A stretch of 23,015 nt of DNA, taken from positions 1-23,015 of the forward strand of contig JASLID010000012.1 in the NCBI GenBank assembly GCA_030153045.1. Direction: 5' to 3'. Each line of letters opens with the position of its first letter. The stretch's first letter is position 1. Shown here piece by piece: positions 15,885 to 22,405 of this stretch. The notes beneath the pieces are model-generated. The model did not search any database. It saw only the letters and a program-made list of their open reading frames with translations, and was not told the DNA's origin. Source of the stretch: Flavobacterium sp. (GTDB lineage: Bacteria; Bacteroidota; Bacteroidia; Flavobacteriales; Flavobacteriaceae). The position numbers were made by a program, and so were the translations under genes.

Positions 15885-17447
15885 ATGCCAAAAGAACTTC
15901 TTTTACAAGTATCGCCTGAAATTGCTGCAAATGAAAATTTGTTGAAAGAGTATTTGTCGAAACAAATCAAAGTTTCCTCGAAGGAAATTCAACATGTTTC
16001 AATTTTAAAGCGCTCTATCGATGCCCGTCAGAAAGCCATTAAAATCAATCTGAAAGTCAATATTTTTCTGCAAGACGAAAACTTCGTTCCTCAAAAAGTC
16101 GAACTTCCCAATTATAAAAATGTCACGAATGCGCAAGAAGTAATTGTCATTGGAGCTGGTCCAGCTGGACTTTTTGCTGCTTTGCAATTAATTGAGTTAG
16201 GGATAAAACCTATTGTGATTGAAAGGGGAAAAGACGTTCGCGGTCGCCGTCGTGATTTGAAAGCCATCAACGTGGATCACATTGTGAATGAAGATTCAAA
16301 TTATTGTTTTGGAGAAGGAGGAGCTGGAACGTATTCTGACGGAAAGTTATACACCCGTTCTAAAAAACGTGGTGATATTGACCGAATTTTAGAATTGTTA
16401 GTCGCTTTTGGTGCTACGCCAGACATTATGGTGGAAGCACATCCGCACATTGGAACCAATAAGTTACCTCAAATTATTCAAGACATTCGCGAAAAAATCA
16501 TCGAGTGTGGCGGACAAGTTCTATTTGAAACCCGTGTCACGGATATTGTGGTAAAAAGCAACGAAGTACAAGGCGTTGTTATTCAAAACGGTGATGTGAT
16601 TTCGGCGAATAAAGTCATTTTAGCTACAGGACATTCCGCGCGTGATATTTTCGAATTGTTAGATAGAAAGAAAATTTTAATTGAAGCCAAACCTTTTGCA
16701 TTAGGTGTTCGTGCAGAGCATCCACAAAGTTTGATTGACAGTATTCAATATTCCTGCGATTATAGAGGCGAACATTTGCCTCCGGCACCGTATTCGATTG
16801 TGAAGCAAGTCAACGGACGCGGTATGTACTCGTTTTGCATGTGTCCCGGTGGTGTCATTGCACCTTGTGCTACCAGTCCAGGTGAAGTGGTAACGAATGG
16901 TTGGTCTCCATCTAAACGTGACCAAGCCACTGCTAATTCTGGAATTGTCATTGAATTGAAATTAGAAGACTTCAAGCCGTTTGCCAAGTTCGGCGCTTTG
17001 GCTGGAATGGAATTTCAAAAAAGTATCGAGCAAAGAGCATGGTATTTGGCTGGACAGACTCAAAAAGTACCCGCACAACGCATGATCGATTTTACTCAAA
17101 ATAAAGTGTCTGCGTCTATTCCTAAAACGTCTTATGTTCCAGGAACAACCAGTGTCGAAATGGGACAGGTTTTTCCAGGATTTTTGACACAAATATTACG
17201 TGAAGGGTTTACACAATTTGGCAAATCGATGAAAGGCTATTTGACCAATGAGGCCATTTTGCATGCACCCGAATCGAGAACTTCATCACCAGTTCGAATT
17301 CCTCGTGACAATGATACTTTAGAGCATTTGCAAATTAAAGGTTTGTATCCTTGTGGAGAAGGAGCAGGGTATGCGGGAGGTATTATCTCGGCTGCGATTG
17401 ATGGAGAGAAGTGTGCTTTGAAGTGTGTGGAGAGTTTGAAAAATTAA
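15885..17447 (+). CDS. NAD(P)/FAD-dependent oxidoreductase, COG2509 family
   Basis: A 520-residue flavoprotein. After an N-terminal ~85-residue domain (ELLLQVSPEIAANENL, and LKRSIDARQKAIKIN) the FAD-binding Rossmann segment reads VIVIGAGPAGLFAALQLIE, followed by the acidic residue-containing IVIERGKDVRGRRRD. The family-specific YCFGEGGAGTYSDGKLYTR, FCMCPGGVIAPC, and C-terminal GLYPCGEGAGYAGGIISAA are all present. COG2509 proteins are widespread dehydrogenase-like flavoproteins of unknown substrate. The length is normal and the gene is intact. It appears to be the last core gene before the minus-strand accessory region: an attC-like left arm starts only nine bases past its stop. Confidence 0.88.
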   Translation: MPKELLLQVSPEIAANENLLKEYLSKQIKVSSKEIQHVSILKRSIDARQKAIKINLKVNIFLQDENFVPQKVELPNYKNVTNAQEVIVIGAGPAGLFAALQLIELGIKPIVIERGKDVRGRRRDLKAINVDHIVNEDSNYCFGEGGAGTYSDGKLYTRSKKRGDIDRILELLVAFGATPDIMVEAHPHIGTNKLPQIIQDIREKIIECGGQVLFETRVTDIVVKSNEVQGVVIQNGDVISANKVILATGHSARDIFELLDRKKILIEAKPFALGVRAEHPQSLIDSIQYSCDYRGEHLPPAPYSIVKQVNGRGMYSFCMCPGGVIAPCATSPGEVVTNGWSPSKRDQATANSGIVIELKLEDFKPFAKFGALAGMEFQKSIEQRAWYLAGQTQKVPAQRMIDFTQNKVSASIPKTSYVPGTTSVEMGQVFPGFLTQILREGFTQFGKSMKGYLTNEAILHAPESRTSSPVRIPRDNDTLEHLQIKGLYPCGEGAGYAGGIISAAIDGEKCALKCVESLKN

Positions 17448-17455
17448 TGATTAGA

Positions 17456-17475
17456 ATTGCTATAAACTGATGTTA
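17456..17475 (-). repeat. attC-like left arm after the HNH gene
   Basis: On the minus strand it reads TAACATCAGTTTATAGCAAT, aligning with the left arm of copy B (TAACAGCGGTTTTGAGCAAG). It begins 11 bases after the HNH stop and ends 8 bases from the stop of the FAD gene, so it marks one edge of the accessory region. No right arm follows. Confidence 0.55.
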
Positions 17476-17485
17476 GCTGTAGCCT
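17467..17485 (+). repeat. Inverted repeat flanking the HNH gene, copy 1
   Basis: CTGATGTTAGCTGTAGCCT is repeated in inverted orientation at 18271-18289 with 17 of 19 positions identical, so the two copies bracket exactly one gene. Confidence 0.75.
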
Positions 17486-17486
17486 T

Positions 17487-18257
17487 TTATTGATTCAAGA
17501 TTGACAATGTTAAATCAATATCATTGAAGTTTTTCACTTGTTTAAAGTTTATGAAATGGTCTTTTTTGGCATCACTAGTTTTCTTTATATAATTATCAAA
17601 TGCAATTTCCCAATGTCTAGAAGTTGCAATACCAAATACGTGACCTAATAATTCAAATTCAAAAAAATAAGGTTCATTTATTAAATATTTCATTTTAAAA
17701 TCATCTTCCAAAAATAGCTCGGGAGTTTTGGCCCAATCTCTTGTCATTACAATAATGCCATGTCTTCTTTGAAAATAGAAAACAGGAAAATCACCGATGT
17801 CATAGCGACTAAATTCCCGTATGAAATTATATTTTTCGTGATGCCCGTCTTGATTTTGTCTTTCAGTTTCTTCTAAAAATATTTTGTAAATACCTTTTCT
17901 TAATTGTCTTGATATTTTTTCTTGAAAATGAGGATTAAATTTATAAGCAGCCTTTAGCGATAATTTATTTTTTTTAAAATCAACATTGAAATAAATTGAG
18001 GAAAATTTGGGCATTGCTTTATTCTTGCCAATTTCATTGTCAGATTGTAGAAATCTTGCTCGAGATATATTAAAAGTTTCTTTTATGACAGTTTCTATTG
18101 GAGGAAGTTTATTATTATGACTTCCAAAGTGAAGATTGCATTCATCACAGACATTTATACATATCTTTTTTCCGCCAAGGGATTGAGGAATTGTATGTGC
18201 TTCTTTTTTGAATTCAGTTTTTTCTTCAGTTCTGGAACACCAAATACACTTTTTCAC
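17487..18257 (-). CDS. HNH endonuclease family protein
   Basis: A 256-residue protein with an N-terminal HNH/treble-clef zinc finger: CIWCSRTEEK, then AHTIPQSLGGKKICINVC, then DECNLHFGS, giving C-x2-C, H-x-x-P...GG, and C-x2-C-N. This is the arrangement of the HNH_5-type family. The remaining ~190 residues (KFNPHFQEKISRQLRKGIYK, DIGDFPVFYFQRRHGIIVM) have no domain I recognise and may bind nucleic acid or a partner. It probably cuts DNA. It starts with GTG (GTGAAAAAGTGT), fixed by the zinc cysteines just after. The gene is bracketed by a 19-bp inverted repeat and an attC-like arm on each side, so it appears to be a cassette. A defence role is possible but not shown. Confidence 0.78.
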   Translation of the reverse strand: MKKCIWCSRTEEKTEFKKEAHTIPQSLGGKKICINVCDECNLHFGSHNNKLPPIETVIKETFNISRARFLQSDNEIGKNKAMPKFSSIYFNVDFKKNKLSLKAAYKFNPHFQEKISRQLRKGIYKIFLEETERQNQDGHHEKYNFIREFSRYDIGDFPVFYFQRRHGIIVMTRDWAKTPELFLEDDFKMKYLINEPYFFEFELLGHVFGIATSRHWEIAFDNYIKKTSDAKKDHFINFKQVKNFNDIDLTLSILNQ

Positions 18258-18270
18258 GCAATATTTTTTA

Positions 18271-18289
18271 AGGTTACAGCTAACGTCAG
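18271..18289 (-). repeat. Inverted repeat flanking the HNH gene, copy 2
   Basis: Read on the minus strand it is CTGACGTTAGCTGTAACCT, differing from 17467-17485 at only two positions (T/C and G/A). It overlaps the attC-like right arm upstream of the HNH gene. Confidence 0.75.
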
Positions 18290-18299
18290 GCCGGCTTTG
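18282..18299 (-). repeat. attC-like right arm upstream of the HNH gene (copy C)
   Basis: Read on the minus strand it is CAAAGCCGGCCTGACGTT, aligning without gaps to the arms at 5248, 19469 and 20838. It ends 24 bases before the HNH start. No matching left arm is seen after the preceding DUF695 stop. Confidence 0.65.
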
Positions 18300-18323
18300 T
18301 GAAAGAAAGGTGTTTTTATTCCT

Positions 18324-19418
18324 TTAGTTTTGTTTATATCTATCAAAATATTGCCAGTATTTATCTTTAAAAATATCATATTCAATTTCAAAAACATTTG
18401 AATAATTTTGTTGAATTTTAAAGAATACTTTTGAAGGTTTACGGAAGTCTTTACAAGCAAAATATATTTCTCGTTCTCCATTTGCTGTTTCTCTACCAAT
18501 ATTCAAATAACCGTCGTAATCTTTTAACTCTTGCATTATTTCTTCTTCAATATTGCTTAGCTTGCTGTAGTCATTTTTATTAGGCATTCCATTATTCTTA
18601 CTTCCATCAAATTTTAATGTTAATTTAGAAATCCAAGGGTGAGATGCTTTTCTGTCCCAATTTAATAATTCAGCATTAACAACAGCTATCAAAGCATTTC
18701 CACTTTTAAGTTTAGCTTCAAGAACTGAATATTCATCATTTTCTGTGTCGTAACGAACGCCTTCATATTTTTCTAAAAATTCCTTTTGTCTCCACGTTAA
18801 AAAATCTTTTAGTTTTTCAATAGGAATTAATTCATTTTGGGTTTCCTGTTTTCCAACTATAGTTAGGTTATCGATATTATTTAAAAAGTCAAGTTCTCCT
18901 AAATAGTTATCTAGAAAAATGTATGTACCGTTTCCAACTTCTGATTTGTTTTTTTCGTTTAAGTCATTATGAACGATAGTAATATCAATTTCATCTGGGA
19001 AATCAGGAAATTCATTTGAATAAAAGCTTATATTTTCAGAATTGAATTTATAACCTGCCATTTCTATATTAACACTTTTAATATCAGTAGCAGGTTTAAG
19101 TGCTGTAAATTTCCAACGTTCTAGATTGGGAGAATGACTTATAAGTTCTTCAATAAATACAATATTTTTCGTATTCCCATCAGCTGTTAAAATTAATTCT
19201 GCTGTATCTGTATTATACATGCCAGACAAGTAGTAAAAGCCATCTTTTAGAGCATCTAGTTTAGGTGAAATTTTATTCAAGAAATCTCTTTCAATATTTC
19301 TATGATTTTTAACTACTTCAAAAAAATGTTTTTCGTTTTTTTCAAACCACGACCAAAAGTCTTCGTATGTTTTAATTGATTCAGTTTTCTTTCCGAAGAT
19401 ATTTTTGAAAATGTTCAT
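18324..19418 (-). CDS. DUF695-domain protein
   Basis: A 364-residue soluble protein. Its C-terminal third matches DUF695: ALIAVVNAELLNWDRKASHPWI, ISKLTLKFDGSKNNGMP, then EEEIMQELKDYDGYLNIGR, and ETANGEREIYFACKDFRKP with KYWQYFDRYK at the end. DUF695 has no established activity; members occur in bacteria and sometimes beside other accessory genes. The N-terminal ~200 residues (DFWSWFEKNEKHFFEVVKN, YLSGMYNTDTAELILTADG) look like a second alpha/beta domain I cannot name. The start ATG at 19418 follows an attC-like right arm by 50 bases. The gene is in the same orientation as the rest of the accessory region. Confidence 0.75.
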   Translation of the reverse strand: MNIFKNIFGKKTESIKTYEDFWSWFEKNEKHFFEVVKNHRNIERDFLNKISPKLDALKDGFYYLSGMYNTDTAELILTADGNTKNIVFIEELISHSPNLERWKFTALKPATDIKSVNIEMAGYKFNSENISFYSNEFPDFPDEIDITIVHNDLNEKNKSEVGNGTYIFLDNYLGELDFLNNIDNLTIVGKQETQNELIPIEKLKDFLTWRQKEFLEKYEGVRYDTENDEYSVLEAKLKSGNALIAVVNAELLNWDRKASHPWISKLTLKFDGSKNNGMPNKNDYSKLSNIEEEIMQELKDYDGYLNIGRETANGEREIYFACKDFRKPSKVFFKIQQNYSNVFEIEYDIFKDKYWQYFDRYKQN

Positions 19419-19468
19419 TTTTAATATATAGTTATTTGTTTAGATTCATTTTTTTTAGTCTTGCCACC

Positions 19469-19582
19469 AACGTCTCGCCGGCTTTGAGCAGGTGGGGGCA
19501 AATTTAGCCAAAAGATTGTACAGTAGGATGGAATATTAAAGAAATCCAGATCTTCCAGATACACGCCAAACCTCACTTTTGG
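19469..19582 (-). repeat. attC-like element between aldolase and DUF695 genes (copy A)
   Basis: The right arm on the minus strand is CAAAGCCGGCGAGACGTT (19486 to 19469). The inner sequence matches element B at about 80% over ~95 bases by eye, including AAATTTAGCC and ATTAAAGAAA on the plus strand. The outer left arm (TAACA...GCAAG) is missing, so this copy is partly eroded. Confidence 0.65.
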
Positions 19583-19606
19583 ATGAAATCACTATTAAAC
19601 AACTTT

Positions 19607-20815
19607 TTATTTGCGTGCGTGTTCAATTCCTTTTTTCCAGGCATTAAGTATATCATTATAATCTCTTGTTAATATACTCTCATTAACAGTAAACTTTACA
19701 ATTCCTTTCTCATTTGCTCTTCCTAACCAAATGTTATGGTGTTCATATAGAAATATGGCAAGCTTTTTTAAATTTATGTCACTGCTTAATGTCAAATCAT
19801 AAATATTGGTACCGTTTTTTAAATTTGCTATACTGATACCCTCTATTTTATTTAATTCAGAAACCATTTTTTGGGATGTCTTAATGACTTGATCCCATCG
19901 TTCATTAATTCCATTTAAATAATGTAATGCTACTGATGTATTATTCCAGCTTTGGAAAACAGTTCCTCCAAGTATTTTTATTTGATGTGAAATTTGATCA
20001 ATGATTTTTGCCTCTCCGCATAGTATGGCTCCACCAGTTGCATTTAAATATTTATAAAGAGAAATATAAACAGTATCAAAATAGGAGGCATATTCCAAAA
20101 TAGAGATATTGCTGAAAGCAGATGCTAGATGAATGCGTGCTCCATCTAAATGCATTTTATAATTATTCTCTTTGCAATAATTTGAAATTTCTTTTATCGT
20201 ATCAATTGGAACGAAAGTACCGTCAGCACGTCTAACAGGGTTTTCAATCACAACAGTTCCTAAACCGCTTTTAAAAACTTCATTATGATTGATATAGTCA
20301 ATGGTACTTTTTAAATCTGTTAAGTCAAAATGAGATTTTCCTTCTCCAACAGGAATCAGTCTTTTTCCATGAACACTTTGTGCAGCATCGGCTTCATCTC
20401 TGAAAACATGGGAGTTTTCAGGGACAATAACTTTGGTGTTATTCGCATTAAGTAACTTAATCGCTAATTGATTGGCCATTGTACCCGAAGGAAGATAGAT
20501 GGCTTTTTCTTTGCCTGTTATCTTCGCAAATTCTTCTTCAAGTAATTTTGTAGCACCGCCATCTCCGTAAAAATCAGGTTCAATGGGATTCGATTTATTT
20601 ATTTCTTGCAGTTTGATGAGGTATTCATTGGGTGTTAGAGTTAGTCCATCATAAATGAAATTAACAGGTGATTTATTTCCGGCGGGTATCTCATCAATAG
20701 TTTTTTCAAATGACATTGCATTCAAATGAATGCCTGGAAACAAAAAAGGAATTGCTGAAAGACCAAATTTTTTAAGAAAGTATCTTCTATTATTCTCTTC
20801 TGTTATTTTTTTCAT
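19607..20815 (-). CDS. Threonine aldolase-like PLP enzyme with twin-arginine signal
   Basis: About 402 residues from the ATG at 20815. The first residues read NRRYFLKKFGLSAIPFLFPG, a Tat signal (RR-x-FLK plus hydrophobic stretch). The mature part is a fold-type I PLP enzyme related to low-specificity L-threonine aldolase: YGDGGATKLLEEEFAKITG, AIYLPSGTMANQLAIKLL, the segment GARIHLASAFSN, and SLYKYLNATGGAIL with the probable PLP lysine. Such enzymes split threonine or allo-threonine to glycine and acetaldehyde, but a beta-eliminating or other substrate is possible. Export of a PLP enzyme is unusual and fits Tat because the folded holoenzyme would be moved; tatC is in the same window. An ATG at 20842 would extend it by nine residues through the arm and is not preferred. 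Confidence 0.8.
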   Translation of the reverse strand: MKKITEENNRRYFLKKFGLSAIPFLFPGIHLNAMSFEKTIDEIPAGNKSPVNFIYDGLTLTPNEYLIKLQEINKSNPIEPDFYGDGGATKLLEEEFAKITGKEKAIYLPSGTMANQLAIKLLNANNTKVIVPENSHVFRDEADAAQSVHGKRLIPVGEGKSHFDLTDLKSTIDYINHNEVFKSGLGTVVIENPVRRADGTFVPIDTIKEISNYCKENNYKMHLDGARIHLASAFSNISILEYASYFDTVYISLYKYLNATGGAILCGEAKIIDQISHQIKILGGTVFQSWNNTSVALHYLNGINERWDQVIKTSQKMVSELNKIEGISIANLKNGTNIYDLTLSSDINLKKLAIFLYEHHNIWLGRANEKGIVKFTVNESILTRDYNDILNAWKKGIEHARK

Positions 20816-20837
20816 TTTTTTATTTTTTATGTCGCCT

Positions 20838-20993
20838 AACATTCCACCAGCTTTGTCATATGTTGGGATTTTTATTACTGATGTTTACAAATATATCAAA
20901 AAATTTGAAAGAAAAAGTTGACAAACGGCAGAGCAGAGTGAGCACTGGCTCTTCCCATATACACTAAACCCAAATCTTGCCGAACCTCTGTTA
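20838..20993 (-). repeat. attC-like spacer between two-helix protein and aldolase genes (copy D)
   Basis: Read on the minus strand, the left arm TAACAGAGGTTCGGCAAG (20993-20976) begins 8 bases after the stop of the two-helix gene. The right arm CAAAGCTGGTGGAATGTT (20855-20838) ends 22 bases before the aldolase start. Between them sits a promoter-like TATATTTG (20895-20888 on the minus strand). Both arms are present, making this one of two near-complete elements in the window. Confidence 0.65.
20888..20895 (-). promoter_or_regulatory. Candidate -7 box for the threonine aldolase-like gene
   Basis: TATATTTG on the minus strand matches TAnnTTTG and lies about 72 bases upstream of the preferred ATG, inside the attC-like spacer. 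A TTTG sits about 26 bases further upstream, longer than the usual spacing. Confidence 0.35.
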
Positions 20994-21003
20994 GTGGCAG
21001 TTT
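20990..21003 (+). repeat. Inverted repeat flanking the Abi-alpha pair, copy 1
   Basis: GTTAGTGGCAGTTT, reading into the stop codon of the two-helix gene, is the inverted partner of 22250-22263, with 13 of 14 positions identical. Confidence 0.55.
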
Positions 21004-21382
21004 ATTTTTCTTCCATAAATTTTGGAATTATTAGTAATAATGTGCCAAAAACAAATATCCAAATGCTGATTTTTGAAAATATGCTTATACTTTCTTCCCA
21101 AGGTTTTAATTCTTTAATCTGCTCTGAGTAGATTTTCCAATCTTCATCGTAAGCTTTAAAATTTATAGCCATTGATACTCCTTCTTCTGGATGATTTTCT
21201 GAATACTGCTTTTCTACTATTGTCCAAATGTAATCTAGTTTTTTATTTAGGTGGTAATATTGTGATTCTTGTAAAGAACCTTCTAGATCATTTTGGATGA
21301 GTTGTGTAAAAAAAGAAAGAAGTATTAGTATCAATCCAATACCTTCAATTTTATTTAGGGTTTTCTTATTAGCTTTAATCAT
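21002..21382 (-). CDS. Small two-helix membrane protein, unknown function
   Basis: A 126-residue protein with one membrane helix near each end (IGLILILLSFFTQLI around residues 15-30, and ISIWIFVFGTLLLIIPKF around 104-122). A ~70-residue polar segment lies between them (YYHLNKKLDYIWTIVEKQY, AYDEDWKIYSEQIKELKPW). I do not recognise a family. The two helices with an extracytoplasmic or cytoplasmic loop resemble small effector or anchoring proteins. It follows the Abi-alpha gene by 55 bases on the same strand with no arm between them, and both sit inside one pair of inverted repeats, so they are probably one unit. Confidence 0.68.
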   Translation of the reverse strand: MIKANKKTLNKIEGIGLILILLSFFTQLIQNDLEGSLQESQYYHLNKKLDYIWTIVEKQYSENHPEEGVSMAINFKAYDEDWKIYSEQIKELKPWEESISIFSKISIWIFVFGTLLLIIPKFMEEK

Positions 21383-21437
21383 TTATTATAAAGTCTTTTA
21401 ATTTTTAGTCAACCTATTTTAGTACGATGCAGTTTAT

Positions 21438-22229
21438 TTATATGTTATTGCACGCTTTTATAAAAGCTTTGCCAAAATCAGTAATTTGAAAATAAGATTT
21501 CATTTTCTCAACATTTTCATATATGCCACTTTCTATGTGAGATTTGTTTACCTGATCATAATTATATTTTTCAAAAAGCGGATTGTAAATCTCATCATCC
21601 ATTTTATACATATCATGAGAACTATCTAATATTCCCATACTACTTAAGTTATCTAAATAGGTTTTAATGTTTTGAGGGAAAAGTAATTCGACTTCAAATT
21701 GCAACATTGTACCATTTCTCATAATTACTCTAAAACCTTTATCGTTTTTTAAGTGTGCTCTAAAAGAAATAGATGGTATATAATCTTTACGATTTAAATG
21801 GAGTACAAGTCTTGCTTCATCAACTGATAATCTTTCTATGAGTTGGATGAAGCCTGGGTGAGCCAAATTAACAGTGTCAATTGAGCTCGCTTTAGTCAAA
21901 AGATTGGTAAAGAGGTTGGAAATTTCGTCACTTGTTGTATAACTTAGTTTTTCAATCAGTGGAGTTCCGATTTGAGGATTTACTTCACATAATTTTTCTT
22001 CAGGAATTGAATCAATTTTTTCCTTATACTCATTAAGTCTTTTCTCAAAGTTCAATTTAAATTTCTCATTTAATAACTTTACAGGGAGCAGTAAAGAAGT
22101 ACTAAATTCAAATACAGTTTCCAATGCTGTTCCAACTTTTTTTACAGAAGGTTGTGCTAAATCTCCGTAGATTGTGCATAGAATTTGAGGAGTTTCTTTT
22201 ACTAAACCTATTATTTCATTATTTGCCAT
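21438..22229 (-). CDS. Abi-alpha (DUF4393) family protein
   Basis: A 263-residue protein matching the Abi-alpha/DUF4393 family. The N-terminal helical region (VGTALETVFEFSTSLLLPVK, LNEKFKLNFEKRLNEYKEK) is followed by the family core: NPQIGTPLIEKLSYTTSDEI, SNLFTNLLTKASS, VNLAHPGFIQLIERLSVDEA. The C-terminal part (KMKSYFQITDFGKAFIKACN) looks like a winged-helix-type tail. Family members have been linked to abortive infection against phage, though the mechanism is unknown. The ATG at 22229 lies downstream of a TATATTTG box. It sits with the two-helix membrane gene inside one inverted repeat, and a defence role is an inference. Confidence 0.8.
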   Translation of the reverse strand: MANNEIIGLVKETPQILCTIYGDLAQPSVKKVGTALETVFEFSTSLLLPVKLLNEKFKLNFEKRLNEYKEKIDSIPEEKLCEVNPQIGTPLIEKLSYTTSDEISNLFTNLLTKASSIDTVNLAHPGFIQLIERLSVDEARLVLHLNRKDYIPSISFRAHLKNDKGFRVIMRNGTMLQFEVELLFPQNIKTYLDNLSSMGILDSSHDMYKMDDEIYNPLFEKYNYDQVNKSHIESGIYENVEKMKSYFQITDFGKAFIKACNNI

Positions 22230-22249
22230 ATTTTATATCCTCGAGTTTG

Positions 22250-22263
22250 AAATTGCCACTAAC
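22250..22263 (-). repeat. Inverted repeat flanking the Abi-alpha pair, copy 2
   Basis: On the minus strand it reads GTTAGTGGCAATTT, differing at one base from 20990-21003. It lies 20 bases upstream of the Abi-alpha start. The CAAAGC part of the right arm is not present here, so this boundary is partly eroded or different. Confidence 0.55.
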
Positions 22264-22302
22264 TCATAAATAGATGAACCTACTTTTTAAGTTTTTGTTT
22301 CT

Positions 22303-22310
22303 CAAATATA
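22303..22310 (-). promoter_or_regulatory. Candidate -7 box for the Abi-alpha gene
   Basis: TATATTTG on the minus strand matches TAnnTTTG, 73 bases upstream of the Abi-alpha ATG and upstream of the GTTAGTGGCA repeat. No -33 element is evident. Confidence 0.4.
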
Positions 22311-22364
22311 CAAAAACCAGCAAAGGGATCTTCTAATAGTTATCCACAATACCAATCATCTATT

Positions 22365-22405
22365 AACAAAAAACACCCTTAAAATGGCTTAAAAGGATGG
22401 TGTTT
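22365..22405 (-). terminator. Hairpin terminator after the DUF1905 gene
   Basis: On the minus strand GGTGTTT (22405-22399) pairs with AAACACC (22377-22371), with further CTT/AAG pairing across a bulge. A run of Ts follows on the minus strand (TTTTTTG), as expected for factor-independent termination. It overlaps the DUF1905 stop codon and separates that gene from the accessory region. Confidence 0.65.

Larger units (their letters stand above)
17456..22263 (-). other. Putative cassette-type accessory region (five genes, attC-like boundaries)
   Basis: Five functionally unrelated minus-strand genes lie here: an Abi-alpha/two-helix pair, a threonine aldolase-like gene, a DUF695 gene and an HNH gene. 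They are separated by short spacers carrying conserved arms. Left-type arms (TAACA...GTT...GCAA) begin 8-11 nt after stop codons. Right-type arms (CAAAGCYGRYnnRAYGTT) end 22-50 nt before starts. No integrase or transposase gene is visible. The outer limits are given as the outermost arms seen, so the true extent may differ. Confidence 0.5.

Noticed and set aside
16701..17192. Open frames on the minus strand inside the FAD-dependent gene
   Set aside because: They overlap a well-supported gene completely, have biased composition and no recognisable domains; they are shadows.
18254..18499. An 81-codon minus-strand frame overlapping the DUF695 gene and the arm
   Set aside because: It lies in another frame of the DUF695 gene, runs through the attC-like arm, and shows no family resemblance.
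17456..22263. A classical class 1-type integron
   Set aside because: No tyrosine integrase or attI site is visible, and the outer boxes match RYYYAAC/GTTRRRY only at the AAC/GTT core. I describe the sites as attC-like only.
22340..22348. A perfect DnaA box (TTATCCACA) upstream of the Abi-alpha gene
   Set aside because: A single 9-mer in AT-rich DNA is expected by chance; there is no cluster of boxes, no dnaA/dnaN neighbourhood and no AT-rich unwinding element, so no origin is claimed.
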